DNA of 64,000 nucleotides from an uncultured Pelagibacteraceae bacterium (GCA_902573835.1 CACGKZ010000004.1:1-64000), one strand, 5' to 3'. Shown: positions 25,947-34,405, numbered from the stretch's first letter. Translations and numbers: made by a program. The notes: generated by a model from the letters alone, not told the origin.

Positions 25947-27185
25947 ATGAAAACAGAGTCCAAAGTAATATACAATTGTGAGCAACAATTAAAATCAAAA
26001 GGATCGCCTGTAATTATAGTCGCTGCTGTCCATGAAGCAGAAGCAGTGGCAAATGCATGTGCAGAAAAAAATATTATAGTTTCTGGAATATGCGATAGTG
26101 AAAAAAGAAAATCAGAAAAACCTTTTAACGGTTTAAAAGTTTATCACACACCAGATCTTCCTAAAAATTTCCCTCAAGCTAGATTTATTATTGCATCACA
26201 ACATGTTCAAGAGTGCGCAGACCAATTAATTGATTTAGGCTATAACGAATTTTATTCACCTTTAGAATTATTAAAAGATTACGATGTAAATAAATATAAA
26301 CACAGAATTTCTTCTACTTATATGAGATCTAGACTTGATGTTTGTAAAAAAAGTCATGAATATTATTTCGACGACAGTAAAACATATATGCGAAGTTTAG
26401 ATGTAATGATAACAACTAAATGTTCTCTAAAATGTAGAAACTGTTCTAATTTAATGCAATATTATACAGATCCAAAAAACACTTCTTTAGAAAAAATTAA
26501 TTCTGCTTTAGATGTTCTTCACAAAAATGTTGATTATATTTCTGAGTTTAGAGTTATAGGTGGCGAGCCACTAATGAACAAAGATTGGGCTAATGTAGTA
26601 AACTCTATAAGTGCAAAGAATTCTGATGCAAAAATATTCATCTATACTAATGCAACAATATCACCTAAAGAAGAACATCTTGAAAGTTTGCAAGGAAAAA
26701 ATGTAAATTTTACAATCACTGACTATGGAAATTTGTCAAGAAACATCGATAAAATGACCGAGAGACTAAATAAATATAATATTACTTTTGATCGTCAACT
26801 GGCTGATGATTGGATAGATTGTAGCAATATTAAACATCACAAAAGATCATCTGAAGAATTAAAAGAAGTTTTTAAGCAATGTTGTGTAAAGTATATCTAC
26901 ACTCTCTTACATGGCAAACTTTATAGATGTCCTTTTATAGCTAATGCTGCTAATTTAAATGCAATTCCTGATAACCCTGCTAACTACGTTAATTTATTAA
27001 CAAACTCAGACAACATAAGACAACAAATTCGTAGATTGGTTAAAGTTGCAAAATTTTTTCCTGCCTGTGATTTCTGCGATGGTAGACCATATGATCCATC
27101 AAGCAAATTAGGTTATGACGGAAGAGGAATGATTGCTGCTGGGGAACAAGTTTCAAACCCTATACCATTTAAAGAATACAAATAA
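25947..27185 (+). CDS. Radical SAM protein with N-terminal nucleotide-binding-like domain
   Basis: The first roughly 100 residues look like a Rossmann-type domain (PVIIVAAVHEAEAVANACAE, then FIIASQHVQECADQLIDLGY), as in sugar-modifying fusions. The radical SAM site CSLKCRNC follows at about residue 155-162, then a VIGGEPLMN motif and cysteine pairs CPF and ACDFC near the end. I start at ATG 25947; a GTG-type start at 25908 would place the coding region almost on palindrome 4. Its function is not known. It probably modifies a sugar or sugar lipid made by the adjacent genes. Confidence 0.78.
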   Translation: MKTESKVIYNCEQQLKSKGSPVIIVAAVHEAEAVANACAEKNIIVSGICDSEKRKSEKPFNGLKVYHTPDLPKNFPQARFIIASQHVQECADQLIDLGYNEFYSPLELLKDYDVNKYKHRISSTYMRSRLDVCKKSHEYYFDDSKTYMRSLDVMITTKCSLKCRNCSNLMQYYTDPKNTSLEKINSALDVLHKNVDYISEFRVIGGEPLMNKDWANVVNSISAKNSDAKIFIYTNATISPKEEHLESLQGKNVNFTITDYGNLSRNIDKMTERLNKYNITFDRQLADDWIDCSNIKHHKRSSEELKEVFKQCCVKYIYTLLHGKLYRCPFIANAANLNAIPDNPANYVNLLTNSDNIRQQIRRLVKVAKFFPACDFCDGRPYDPSSKLGYDGRGMIAAGEQVSNPIPFKEYK

Positions 27186-27211
27186 ATTGAAGTAGCAGAT
27201 ATTTATTCACA

Positions 27212-28285
27212 ATGTCAGAAACTTTAAGCATAAGCATTATTGTTCCTGTTTTTAATGCAGAAAAATATTTGAAAAGATGCTTAGACTCTCTCTTAAATCA
27301 AAATTTCAATAAACCATTTGAAATTATACTGATAGATGATGCATCCACTGATAATAGTATTAATATTTTAAAAAGATTTAAATCGCCCTTGATTAAACTA
27401 ATATCACAAAACCTTAATTGCGGTCCAGCTTCAACGAGAAATACAGGATTGAAGCATGCCAAAGGTAAATATATTTTTTTTTGTGATGCAGATGATACAA
27501 TTTCTAATGATGCACTTTCTACTTTATATGATGAAGCCGAAGAAAATAATTCAGACTTAATAATAAGTGATAAAAAAATTATAGATAATAACAAAAATTT
27601 AAGAGAAAAAGAGTATATCTATGACAGCAATAAAACATTTAAAGACTTTGAAATCACAAAAGAAATTCAAAAAAGATTATTTGATCCGCTTTATATCGAG
27701 GGTTTTATAGGTATTACAGGTAGACTTTTTAAAAGATCTTTAATCATAGAAAATAAAATATATTTTCAAAAAGATCTTAGGTATTTAGAAGATGAAATAT
27801 TTTCCTGGGATATTCTCTCCTTTTGCAAAAATATAAAATATGTTCGACAAAAACTTTATACTTACTATGTATACCCTAATGTAAATACAGGTGTTTCAGA
27901 GGGGATTAATCGAGGATACTCCATATCAAACTTTTTAATGGCAAAAAATCATGTAACTAATTGTTTTAAAAAAAGAAATATGAACATAAGCGAAAGCGAA
28001 AAATTGGGTGATCAAGCAATGATTTTTTTCGTCATAAGTGCTTTGATTTCTTTTAGCAGGTCTATAATTTTGGGTAAAGTGCACTATAAAAATGGAAAGA
28101 TAAAATTAAAAGAATTAATTAAAAAAATTATCGAGGATTTACACATTAATAAAGCTATTAAAAATTATAACTGTTCTAAAAATGAGAATAAATGGATACC
28201 AAGGGCAATTAACTGGAAAATGAATAAATTATTAGAATTTATGTGCTATAGAAGAGCTAAACAAATTATATCATTAAGACAATAA
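27212..28285 (+). CDS. Family 2 glycosyltransferase
   Basis: SISIIVPVFNAEKYLKRCLDS at the start, then LIDDASTDNS and FCDADDT (DxD metal site), are classical GT2 motifs. The C-terminal third is basic and less conserved, without an obvious membrane segment. Length 357 is usual. It is 26 bases downstream of the radical SAM gene and is the last gene before the tRNA-Val. It likely adds one sugar of the surface glycan. Confidence 0.88.
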   Translation: MSETLSISIIVPVFNAEKYLKRCLDSLLNQNFNKPFEIILIDDASTDNSINILKRFKSPLIKLISQNLNCGPASTRNTGLKHAKGKYIFFCDADDTISNDALSTLYDEAEENNSDLIISDKKIIDNNKNLREKEYIYDSNKTFKDFEITKEIQKRLFDPLYIEGFIGITGRLFKRSLIIENKIYFQKDLRYLEDEIFSWDILSFCKNIKYVRQKLYTYYVYPNVNTGVSEGINRGYSISNFLMAKNHVTNCFKKRNMNISESEKLGDQAMIFFVISALISFSRSIILGKVHYKNGKIKLKELIKKIIEDLHINKAIKNYNCSKNENKWIPRAINWKMNKLLEFMCYRRAKQIISLRQ

Positions 28286-28366
28286 TCCATTTAATTTACA
28301 TTTTTAATTTATAGAAAAATTTTTATTAATAATATATTAATTAATTAATAGAGAATAATAATTTAA

Positions 28367-28441
28367 GGACCGTTAGCTCAAAAGTAGAGTACTCCCTTGA
28401 CATGGGAGGGGTAGTAGGAGCGTTACCTACACGGTCCACCA
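28367..28441 (+). tRNA. tRNA-Val (GAC), with atypical D and T loops
   Basis: The acceptor stem GGACCGT pairs perfectly with ACGGTCC, then the discriminator A and an encoded CCA (28439-28441). The anticodon arm CTCCC-TTGACAT-GGGAG has anticodon GAC at 28399-28401. The T arm GTAGG-AGCGTTA-CCTAC has a loop without the usual TTC at its start. The D loop (28380-28386, AAAAGTA) has only one G where GG is normal. The stems are intact, so it may be functional, but loop-loop contacts must differ. It lies inside the island, near its right end. Confidence 0.85.
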
Positions 28442-28460
28442 GATGTAGTTGTTAAATTTA

Positions 28461-29831
28461 ATGGAAGCAGAAAAAAAAGATAACTTTAATTATAATTTAC
28501 TTAATTTCTTATATTTTATTTTTCCCATTACTTTTATATCAGGTATAGGTACGCTTAATACGGCTGTAGTATTAATTTGTATAATCGGATCAATAACTTT
28601 TAGAAATAAATTACATTTAGCAGGAAGTAAAATAGTAGTTATTAGTATCTCGCTTTTTTTTATATTAACAATTTGTTTTACTATCTTCGAAAATATAAAT
28701 GATTTAAAAAATGAACAGGTCATCAGATCTATTAATTATTTAAGATTTTTGTTATTTTTTTTCATTACAAGTATTTTTATAAAGATAGGTAAATTTAATT
28801 TCAGGTTATTTTTAATTTCTAGTTCTCTTTTGGCTTTAGTTTTATCTATAGATATCATCTTTCAATTTTTTTTCGGGTATAATATTTTAGGTTTTGAAGC
28901 CTACGAATACAGTCGATATCATTTGAGTGGTTTTCTCAAAGACGAATTAATTGCAGGTGGAATTATTCAAAAATTAAGTCTTTTTACAATCTTACTTTTC
29001 CCATTAATTTTTACCAAAAGTAACAACAATAAATCTTTAATTATTATCATTCTAATAATTACATTTTTTATGGGAATTTTTTTTTCAGGAAATAGAATGC
29101 CATTAGTTATGTTCATGTTTTCTCTATTTATAATTTTTTTAGTATTTAAAGAGTTTAGATTTCAGGTAGCTTTATCAGTTCTTTTATGTACAGCAATTTT
29201 TTTTACGATATTTAATACCCACGAAAATTTCAAAATTTATTATAAAAGTTTTTATAGCAACTCTTCAAAAATGATAGAAAATATCAAAAAGTATAGCGTT
29301 ATTGAATATCCTGAATTAGAAAATGAAACAAAACCGTTTTTAGAGTCAAAAATTTTTAAAGATGGAAAAGCTGATCAAAATATAGTCAAAAAATATGATG
29401 TTTATACTTTTGGAAGCGGTCACTTAATAATTTATTTAACCGCCATTGATTTATGGACTGACAAACCATTCATAGGTAGTGGGATCAAATCTTTTAGAAA
29501 AAAATGTGCTTCTAAACTCCACCTTCCCAATAGGGTATGCGAGTCTCATGCGCACAATATTTATCTTGATTTATTAAATGATCTTGGATTATTAGGAGTA
29601 CTTCCACTTTTTATTTCAATTTTATTTATTTTTAAAAATCAAATTTCAAATTTTAGAAAATTAAAAAACACCGAAAAACTTCTTATAATAACTTTCTTAA
29701 TAGTTTTAATTATTGAGATTTTTCCTTTAAGAAGTTCCGGCAGCTTTTTTAGCACTCCAAATTCATCGTTTTTATTTTTCCTTTTAGCTGTGTTAAATGG
29801 ATTTAAAAGAACTGAAAGATCAAAGATTTAA
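28461..29831 (+). CDS. O-antigen ligase/polymerase family membrane protein (WaaL/Wzy-like)
   Basis: About eleven or more hydrophobic membrane segments run through the protein. A larger loop (about residues 260-360) contains GSGIKSFRKKC and CESHAHNIYLDLLNDLGLLGVLP, which resembles the His-containing motif of WaaL ligases. The protein would link or polymerise lipid-linked glycan in the periplasm. ATG 28461 is preferred over TTG 28449, which lies within eight bases of the tRNA end. This is the last island gene before the 5S rRNA gene. Ligase versus polymerase cannot be separated by sequence reading. Confidence 0.82.
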   Translation: MEAEKKDNFNYNLLNFLYFIFPITFISGIGTLNTAVVLICIIGSITFRNKLHLAGSKIVVISISLFFILTICFTIFENINDLKNEQVIRSINYLRFLLFFFITSIFIKIGKFNFRLFLISSSLLALVLSIDIIFQFFFGYNILGFEAYEYSRYHLSGFLKDELIAGGIIQKLSLFTILLFPLIFTKSNNNKSLIIIILIITFFMGIFFSGNRMPLVMFMFSLFIIFLVFKEFRFQVALSVLLCTAIFFTIFNTHENFKIYYKSFYSNSSKMIENIKKYSVIEYPELENETKPFLESKIFKDGKADQNIVKKYDVYTFGSGHLIIYLTAIDLWTDKPFIGSGIKSFRKKCASKLHLPNRVCESHAHNIYLDLLNDLGLLGVLPLFISILFIFKNQISNFRKLKNTEKLLIITFLIVLIIEIFPLRSSGSFFSTPNSSFLFFLLAVLNGFKRTERSKI

Positions 29832-29905
29832 TTATTTAAATTACTGTTTTAATTAAAGCATCAAGTATGGTGGCTAAAATGCTCATCATTAAAAAAAAGA
29901 CGACG

Positions 29906-29926
29906 GTGCTTAGCAAATATAAGCAC
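29906..29926 (+). other. Hairpin upstream of 5S rRNA
   Basis: GTGCTTA and TAAGCAC form a perfect seven-base-pair stem with a seven-base loop in the leader before the 5S gene. No T run follows, so it is not a classic terminator. It could be a processing site or a protein-binding element. The rest of 29,832-29,968 is plain AT-rich DNA. Confidence 0.4.
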
Positions 29927-29935
29927 TTAAAACAG

Positions 29936-29964
29936 TTTACAACAAAATAAAATAATAATATAAC
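29936..29964 (+). promoter_or_regulatory. Candidate sigma-70 promoter of the 5S rRNA gene
   Basis: TTTACA (29936-29941) and TATAAC (29959-29964) are separated by 17 bases. A start seven bases after the -10 box would fall at about the mature 5' end of the 5S RNA. As the 5S gene is separated from 16S-23S by the island, it needs its own promoter. In AT-rich DNA such matches also arise by chance. Confidence 0.45.
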
Positions 29965-29968
29965 AACC

Positions 29969-30086
29969 TGCCTGGTAATTATTGCGAAGGGGCAATACCC
30001 GATCCCATTCCGAACTCGGAAGTCAAGTCCTTCAGCGCCGATGGTACTTTGTCTTAAGGCACGGGAGAGTAGGACGTTGCCAGGCT
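29969..30086 (+). rRNA. rrf: 5S ribosomal RNA
   Basis: The ends TGCCTGG and CCAGGCT pair as helix I. Inside are the conserved CCGATCCCATTCCGAACTCG block, GAAGTCAAG, GCGCCGATGGTA and GGGAGAGTAGGACG, all at the positions expected for bacterial 5S RNA. No 23S gene precedes it; the preceding gene is the O-antigen ligase-like gene of the island. This is the SAR11 arrangement in which hypervariable region 2 lies between 23S and 5S. Confidence 0.95.
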
Positions 30087-30095
30087 AAATAAATT

Positions 30096-30221
30096 ATGAA
30101 AGTTGCTAGTTCATTAAAATCATTAAAAAAAAGAGACTTAAACTCTAAATTAGTTAAGAGAAGAGGCAAAGTTTATATTATTAATAAGAAAAATCCCAAA
30201 TTTAAAGCACGACAAGGATAA
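30096..30221 (+). CDS. rpmJ: Ribosomal protein L36
   Basis: This 41-residue reading frame starts [18 protein letters not shown] and continues [24 protein letters not shown], the alphaproteobacterial form of L36. The zinc-binding cysteines found in other bacteria are absent, as in this longer paralogue type. It lies ten bases after the 5S RNA gene. Confidence 0.93.
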   Translation: MKVASSLKSLKKRDLNSKLVKRRGKVYIINKKNPKFKARQG

Positions 30222-30228
30222 TCCAATC

Positions 30229-30339
30229 ATGGATAATAATGATCATAAAAATACCTGGGAAGGATTTACAAAATTTGTTCTCTGGGGGACAATAGCAGTC
30301 ATAGCTATTCTAGTGATTTTGGCTATAACATTACTATAA
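30229..30339 (+). CDS. Small aa3-type cytochrome c oxidase subunit IV-like protein
   Basis: A 36-residue frame with an acidic, polar start followed by WEGFTKFVLWGT and one membrane helix (VIAILVILAITLL). This matches the short bacterial aa3 oxidase subunit IV family, which in many alphaproteobacteria is encoded next to transhydrogenase genes as here. It lies seven bases after rpmJ and nine bases before pntAA. Confidence 0.72.
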   Translation: MDNNDHKNTWEGFTKFVLWGTIAVIAILVILAITLL

Positions 30340-30348
30340 AAAATTTAT

Positions 30349-31443
30349 ATGATTATTGGTTCTACAAAAGAAGACTTATCTTTAGAAAAAAGAGTGGCTT
30401 TAACACCCGAAACTGCAAAGAGCATGTTCAATCTTGGACTGAAAGTCTGCATCGAAAAAAATTATGCCACCCATTTAGGCATTAGTGATGAAGAGTTTAA
30501 AAAGATCGGAGTAGAAATCAAAAATTCCTCTAATGAAGTTTTAAATTCCTGCAATCTATTAATTAAAGTCAATTGTCCATCAGAAGATGAAATTAACAAT
30601 TTTAAAGAAAAAACTATTATTATTGGAATGTTAAATCCCTCACAAAATAAGAAAAAGATAGGAGAAATGATAAAAAAAAAAATTGATTTATTTTCTTTAG
30701 AACTTTTACCGCGTATTACTAGAGCTCAATCGATGGATGTTCTATCTTCACAATCTAATCTTGCTGGTTATAGAGCTGTGGTTGACTCCATTTATGAATT
30801 TGAAAAAGCTATTCCGATGATGATGACAGCTGCCGGAACTGTTCCAGCAGCAAAGATATTAGTTATTGGTGCTGGTGTAGCCGGACTACAAGCAATAGCA
30901 ACTGCCAAAAGACTGGGTGCAATTGTATCAGCAACTGATGTAAGAGCTGCATCAAAAGAGCAGGTCGAAAGCCTTGGGGGAAAATTTTTGACTGTTGATA
31001 AAAATGAAAATATGGAAACTGCAGGAGGCTACGCAAAAGAAGTGAGCGAGGATTATAAAAAGAAACAAGCTGAGATGATGCAGGAAGCATTAAAAAAAAA
31101 TGACATTGTAATTTGCACAGCATTAATACCGGGCAAACCTGCCCCAAAAATACTAACTGAACAACTTGTAAAATTGATGAGACCAGGTTCAATCGTCTAT
31201 GATTTAGCTGCTGAGCAAGGAGGAAACTCCGCACACTCTAATCCTGGGAAAATAAATATTGTTAACGGTGTTAAAATTATAGGTGTTAAAAGTTTAATGA
31301 ATAGATTGCCATTAACAGCATCAAATTTATATGCAAAAAACCTATTTAGTTTTGTTCGAAATTTATATAGTAGAGAAAAAAAAATTTTTAACATTAATTT
31401 TGAAGACGAAATAATAAGTAAAACACTAATAAAGGAGAATTAA
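30349..31443 (+). CDS. pntAA: NAD(P) transhydrogenase subunit alpha, part 1
   Basis: This is the soluble NAD(H)-binding domain I of the proton-translocating transhydrogenase. Evidence is the RVALTPETAKSM block, the SQSNLAGYRAVVDS segment, the NAD loop VIGAGVAGLQAIATAKRLGA and the ALIPGKPAPKIL segment. The 364-residue size matches the split alphaproteobacterial form. The enzyme uses the proton gradient to make NADPH from NADH. The next two genes encode the membrane part and domain III with gaps of two bases or less, so all three form one operon. Confidence 0.93.
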   Translation: MIIGSTKEDLSLEKRVALTPETAKSMFNLGLKVCIEKNYATHLGISDEEFKKIGVEIKNSSNEVLNSCNLLIKVNCPSEDEINNFKEKTIIIGMLNPSQNKKKIGEMIKKKIDLFSLELLPRITRAQSMDVLSSQSNLAGYRAVVDSIYEFEKAIPMMMTAAGTVPAAKILVIGAGVAGLQAIATAKRLGAIVSATDVRAASKEQVESLGGKFLTVDKNENMETAGGYAKEVSEDYKKKQAEMMQEALKKNDIVICTALIPGKPAPKILTEQLVKLMRPGSIVYDLAAEQGGNSAHSNPGKINIVNGVKIIGVKSLMNRLPLTASNLYAKNLFSFVRNLYSREKKIFNINFEDEIISKTLIKEN

Positions 31444-31445
31444 TT

Positions 31446-31754
31446 ATGGAAATTGATCCATTTATATTTAGATTAAGTATTTTTATTTTATCTATTTTCG
31501 TTGGTTATTATGTTGTCTGGAGCGTAACTCCTTCGTTACACACACCACTTATGTCAGTCACAAATGCAATTTCCTCTGTAATAATAGTTGGGGCAATAAT
31601 TGCAGCATTAGCAACAACTTCAGAAGTAGGCTTTAGCTCATCAAGTATTTTTGGATATTTAGCAATTATATTAGCCGCGGTAAACATATTTGGAGGTTTT
31701 CTAGTAACTCAAAGAATGCTTCAAATGTATAAAAAAAAGAAAGATAAAAAATAA
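31446..31754 (+). CDS. pntAB: NAD(P) transhydrogenase subunit alpha, part 2 (membrane domain)
   Basis: This 102-residue protein has about three hydrophobic helices and the typical GYYVVWSVTPSLHTPLMSVTNAIS segment of the transhydrogenase membrane domain. GGFLVTQRML is also characteristic. It sits between pntAA and pntB and overlaps pntB by one base. A ribosome-binding site (AAGGAG) precedes its ATG. Confidence 0.93.
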   Translation: MEIDPFIFRLSIFILSIFVGYYVVWSVTPSLHTPLMSVTNAISSVIIVGAIIAALATTSEVGFSSSSIFGYLAIILAAVNIFGGFLVTQRMLQMYKKKKDKK

Positions 31755-33157
31755 TGATATCCTCAAATTTATCTGCGGTATTTTATTTAATTTCTGGCAT
31801 ATTGTTTATTCTTGCCTTAAGGGGGCTTTCTTCACCAGATACTTCTAGACAAGGAAACTATTTTGGAATTGCTGGAATGACAATTGCTATAATAGTTACT
31901 TTTTTATCTATAGGTAACTTTTCAAGTTCTTTTTTATATGTATTAATTTTGTTAATTTTGGGTGGAAGTATAGGAGCTTTTATTGCTTTTAAAATTCCAA
32001 TGACAGCTATGCCAGAGCTTGTAGCTGGATTTCATAGCTTGGTTGGTCTCGCTGCTGTTTTTGTGGCTATCGCAGCTTTTTTAAATCCTGAAGTTTTTAA
32101 TTTAGGTGTTTCTGGAAATATTAAATTAGCGAGTTTGATAGAAATGTGTATTGGAGCTGCAGTTGGCGCTATAACTTTTTCTGGTTCAATTATAGCATTC
32201 TTAAAATTAAGAGGAATAATGTCTGGGGCTCCAATTACTTTCTCTGGACAGCACTATTTAAATCTTATTTTAGGTTTAGGTATTTTTGTTATGATATTTT
32301 ATTTATGTAAAACACAATCTGAAAATATTTTTTGGACTTTAATTGCAGTTTCATTTTTAATCGGAATTCTATTAATAATACCTATAGGTGGAGCAGATAT
32401 GCCAGTCGTTATATCGATGCTAAACTCCTACTCTGGCTGGGCAGCTGCTGGAATTGGTTTTACTCTTGAAAATACAGCTCTTATAATAACAGGTGCACTT
32501 GTTGGATCATCAGGCGCAATACTCTCTTATATAATGTGCAAGGCTATGAACAGATCTTTCTTTAGCGTAATACTCGGCGGGTTCGGAGCTGATAATTCTC
32601 ATAGTGACACTAATGAAAAAAAAGATCAAAAACCTGTTAAAAGTGGAAACGCCGAAGATGCTGCGTTTCTAATGAAGAATGCATCATCAGTTATAATAGT
32701 ACCAGGATACGGTATGGCAGTAGCACAAGCACAACATGCCCTTAGAGAAATGGTAGATAAACTAAAGAAGAATGATATTAAAGTTACATATGCAATTCAT
32801 CCAGTAGCAGGAAGAATGCCAGGTCATATGAATGTTCTCTTAGCCGAGGCAAACGTCCCATATGATGAAGTTTTTGAGCTTGAAGATATTAATAATGATT
32901 TCGCAAACTCGGATGTAGCTTTTGTAATTGGAGCAAACGATGTAACAAATCCGGTAGCAAAAACCGACCCAAAAAGCCCGATCTTTGGAATGCCTGTTTT
33001 AGATGTTGAAAAATGTAAATCTGTTTTATTTGTAAAAAGAAGTCTATCACCTGGATATGCAGGAATAGATAATGAGTTATTTTATAGGGATAATACTCTT
33101 ATGTTGTTTGCTGATGCAAAAAAAATGACGGAGGATATCGTTAAAAATTTAGATTAA
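31754..33157 (+). CDS. pntB: NAD(P) transhydrogenase subunit beta
   Basis: The first roughly 270 residues form many membrane helices of the proton channel (GADMPVVISMLNSYSGWAAAG is a hallmark). The C-terminal domain III binds NADP: VPGYGMAVAQAQH, HPVAGRMPGHMNVLLAEA and the GANDVTNPVA segment are typical. Length 467 is normal. It completes the transhydrogenase operon, an NADPH source for this organism. Confidence 0.94.
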   Translation: MISSNLSAVFYLISGILFILALRGLSSPDTSRQGNYFGIAGMTIAIIVTFLSIGNFSSSFLYVLILLILGGSIGAFIAFKIPMTAMPELVAGFHSLVGLAAVFVAIAAFLNPEVFNLGVSGNIKLASLIEMCIGAAVGAITFSGSIIAFLKLRGIMSGAPITFSGQHYLNLILGLGIFVMIFYLCKTQSENIFWTLIAVSFLIGILLIIPIGGADMPVVISMLNSYSGWAAAGIGFTLENTALIITGALVGSSGAILSYIMCKAMNRSFFSVILGGFGADNSHSDTNEKKDQKPVKSGNAEDAAFLMKNASSVIIVPGYGMAVAQAQHALREMVDKLKKNDIKVTYAIHPVAGRMPGHMNVLLAEANVPYDEVFELEDINNDFANSDVAFVIGANDVTNPVAKTDPKSPIFGMPVLDVEKCKSVLFVKRSLSPGYAGIDNELFYRDNTLMLFADAKKMTEDIVKNLD

Positions 33158-33218
33158 TATAATTAAAGAGATTTAAAAAAAACAGATAGTAAAATTACTT
33201 AATATGGTTTCTTAGTTT

Positions 33219-33295
<77 letters not shown>

Positions 33296-33300
33296 ATAAA

Positions 33301-33504
33301 TTAGATTTTTTTGAGGTTAATAGCTTGAAGCTTATCCTTATCCTCTTTTATATCAAATTTTAAGATTTGATTTTCTTTTAAAACGCGTAACTTTGAATTT
33401 TCTAAAGCTGTAATGTGTAAAAAAATATCTCTATCTTTTTCGTCTTCTTTAATAAATCCGTATCCTTTTTTTGCACTAAACCATTTCACTTTTCCTTGCG
33501 GCAT
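33301..33504 (-). CDS. Cold shock domain protein
   Basis: This 67-residue protein is one cold-shock domain. It has GKVKWFSAKKGYGFIKEDE (RNP1 type) and DIFLHITAL (RNP2 type), which bind single-stranded RNA or DNA. It acts as an RNA chaperone. It is transcribed away from rpsU toward the tRNA-fMet gene on the same strand. Confidence 0.93.
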   Translation of the reverse strand: MPQGKVKWFSAKKGYGFIKEDEKDRDIFLHITALENSKLRVLKENQILKFDIKEDKDKLQAINLKKI

Positions 33505-33523
33505 AAATCTCCCTAGAATTAAG

Positions 33524-33718
33524 TTAGTATCTATTTCTTAATTTTTGCTGTTTCTTTATTCTTTTTAAATTTTCAGTTTTAATTCTTTTTTTCTTTTCAG
33601 ATGGTTTTTCATAAGTGCTTTTCATTTTCATGACTTTAAAAAAACCCTCTTTTTGCAATTTTCTTTTTAATACTCTTATTGCTTGTTCAACATTGTTATC
33701 TTTGACTTCTATTTTAAT
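33524..33718 (-). CDS. rpsU: Ribosomal protein S21, apparently with an ATT start codon
   Basis: The frame gives KIEVKDNNVEQAIRVLKRK, then LQKEGFFKVMKMKSTYEKP and a lysine-rich tail, which is S21 at the normal size (64 residues). No ATG, GTG or TTG exists between the upstream in-frame TAG and this sequence. The complement reads AGGAGG, six bases (TAGTTT), then ATT AAA ATA GAA. The ideal Shine-Dalgarno spacing points to ATT (complement of 33716-33718) as the start. Confidence 0.88.
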   Translation of the reverse strand: MKIEVKDNNVEQAIRVLKRKLQKEGFFKVMKMKSTYEKPSEKKKRIKTENLKRIKKQQKLRNRY

Positions 33719-33803
33719 AAACTACCTCCTGTTTTTGTCTGCTAATTAACATTTAAGTAAAGAATTGTCTATATCATTACTTACTATTTAAAGTATATAT
33801 TTT

Positions 33804-34403
33804 TTAATCAGTTGATTGATCGGAATTTTCTTTTTTAAGCTTTTTTTCCTCTCTCAATAATCTTTTTTTCTCTCTCTCAACTCTTCTTTTTGCTTTATCC
33901 CATGCCTTTTGAAAAGACTCTTGCGAGCATAAAGCTAATATAACTGGGTCTCGAGGTTTAAGATTTGAGAAATTCCAGTAACTTCTTTTTCTTATAAGAG
34001 AAACAGTCCCTTTAGTACTTCCAACAAGCTTTGAAATTTGACCATCTGTTAACTCAGATGCATTTTTACATAGCCAAAGTATTGCGTCAGGTCTGTCTTG
34101 TCTTTTTGACAATGGAGTATATTTTGGCTTTTTTCTCTCTTTAATTTGAACGTTGTTATCTTTTTTAATAAGATTAAGGTTTCTCGTTGGATCCTTAGAA
34201 CACTCATCTATTTCATTTCTTGAAAGCTGGCCTGCTAATATCGGATTGTAAGCTTTTATACCTTTAGCTACATCCCCATCAGCAATACCTTTAACCTCAA
34301 GTTCATGCAAATTACAAAATTTTGCTATTTGTTTAAAAGTTAAATTAGTATTTTCTACAAGCCAAACAGCTGTAGCTTTAGGCATAAACGGATATTCTTG
34401 CAT
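33804..34403 (-). CDS. DUF1013 family protein, conserved in Alphaproteobacteria
   Basis: The protein begins YPFMPKATAVWLVENTNLTFKQIAKFCNLHELEVKGIADGD (residues about 4-44), and a later segment ASELTDGQISKLVGSTKGTVSLIRKRSYWN repeats the helix-turn-helix idea. This is the alphaproteobacterial DUF1013 family, thought to bind DNA or RNA polymerase in regulation. The C-terminal tail is strongly charged. It lies two bases downstream of rpmE. I do not assign a precise role. Confidence 0.85.
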   Translation of the reverse strand: MQEYPFMPKATAVWLVENTNLTFKQIAKFCNLHELEVKGIADGDVAKGIKAYNPILAGQLSRNEIDECSKDPTRNLNLIKKDNNVQIKERKKPKYTPLSKRQDRPDAILWLCKNASELTDGQISKLVGSTKGTVSLIRKRSYWNFSNLKPRDPVILALCSQESFQKAWDKAKRRVEREKKRLLREEKKLKKENSDQSTD

Positions 34404-34405
34404 AT

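Noticed and set aside
29832-29968. Left-over 23S rRNA sequence before the 5S gene
   Set aside because: No conserved 23S block can be recognised; only AT-rich DNA and one small hairpin are present.
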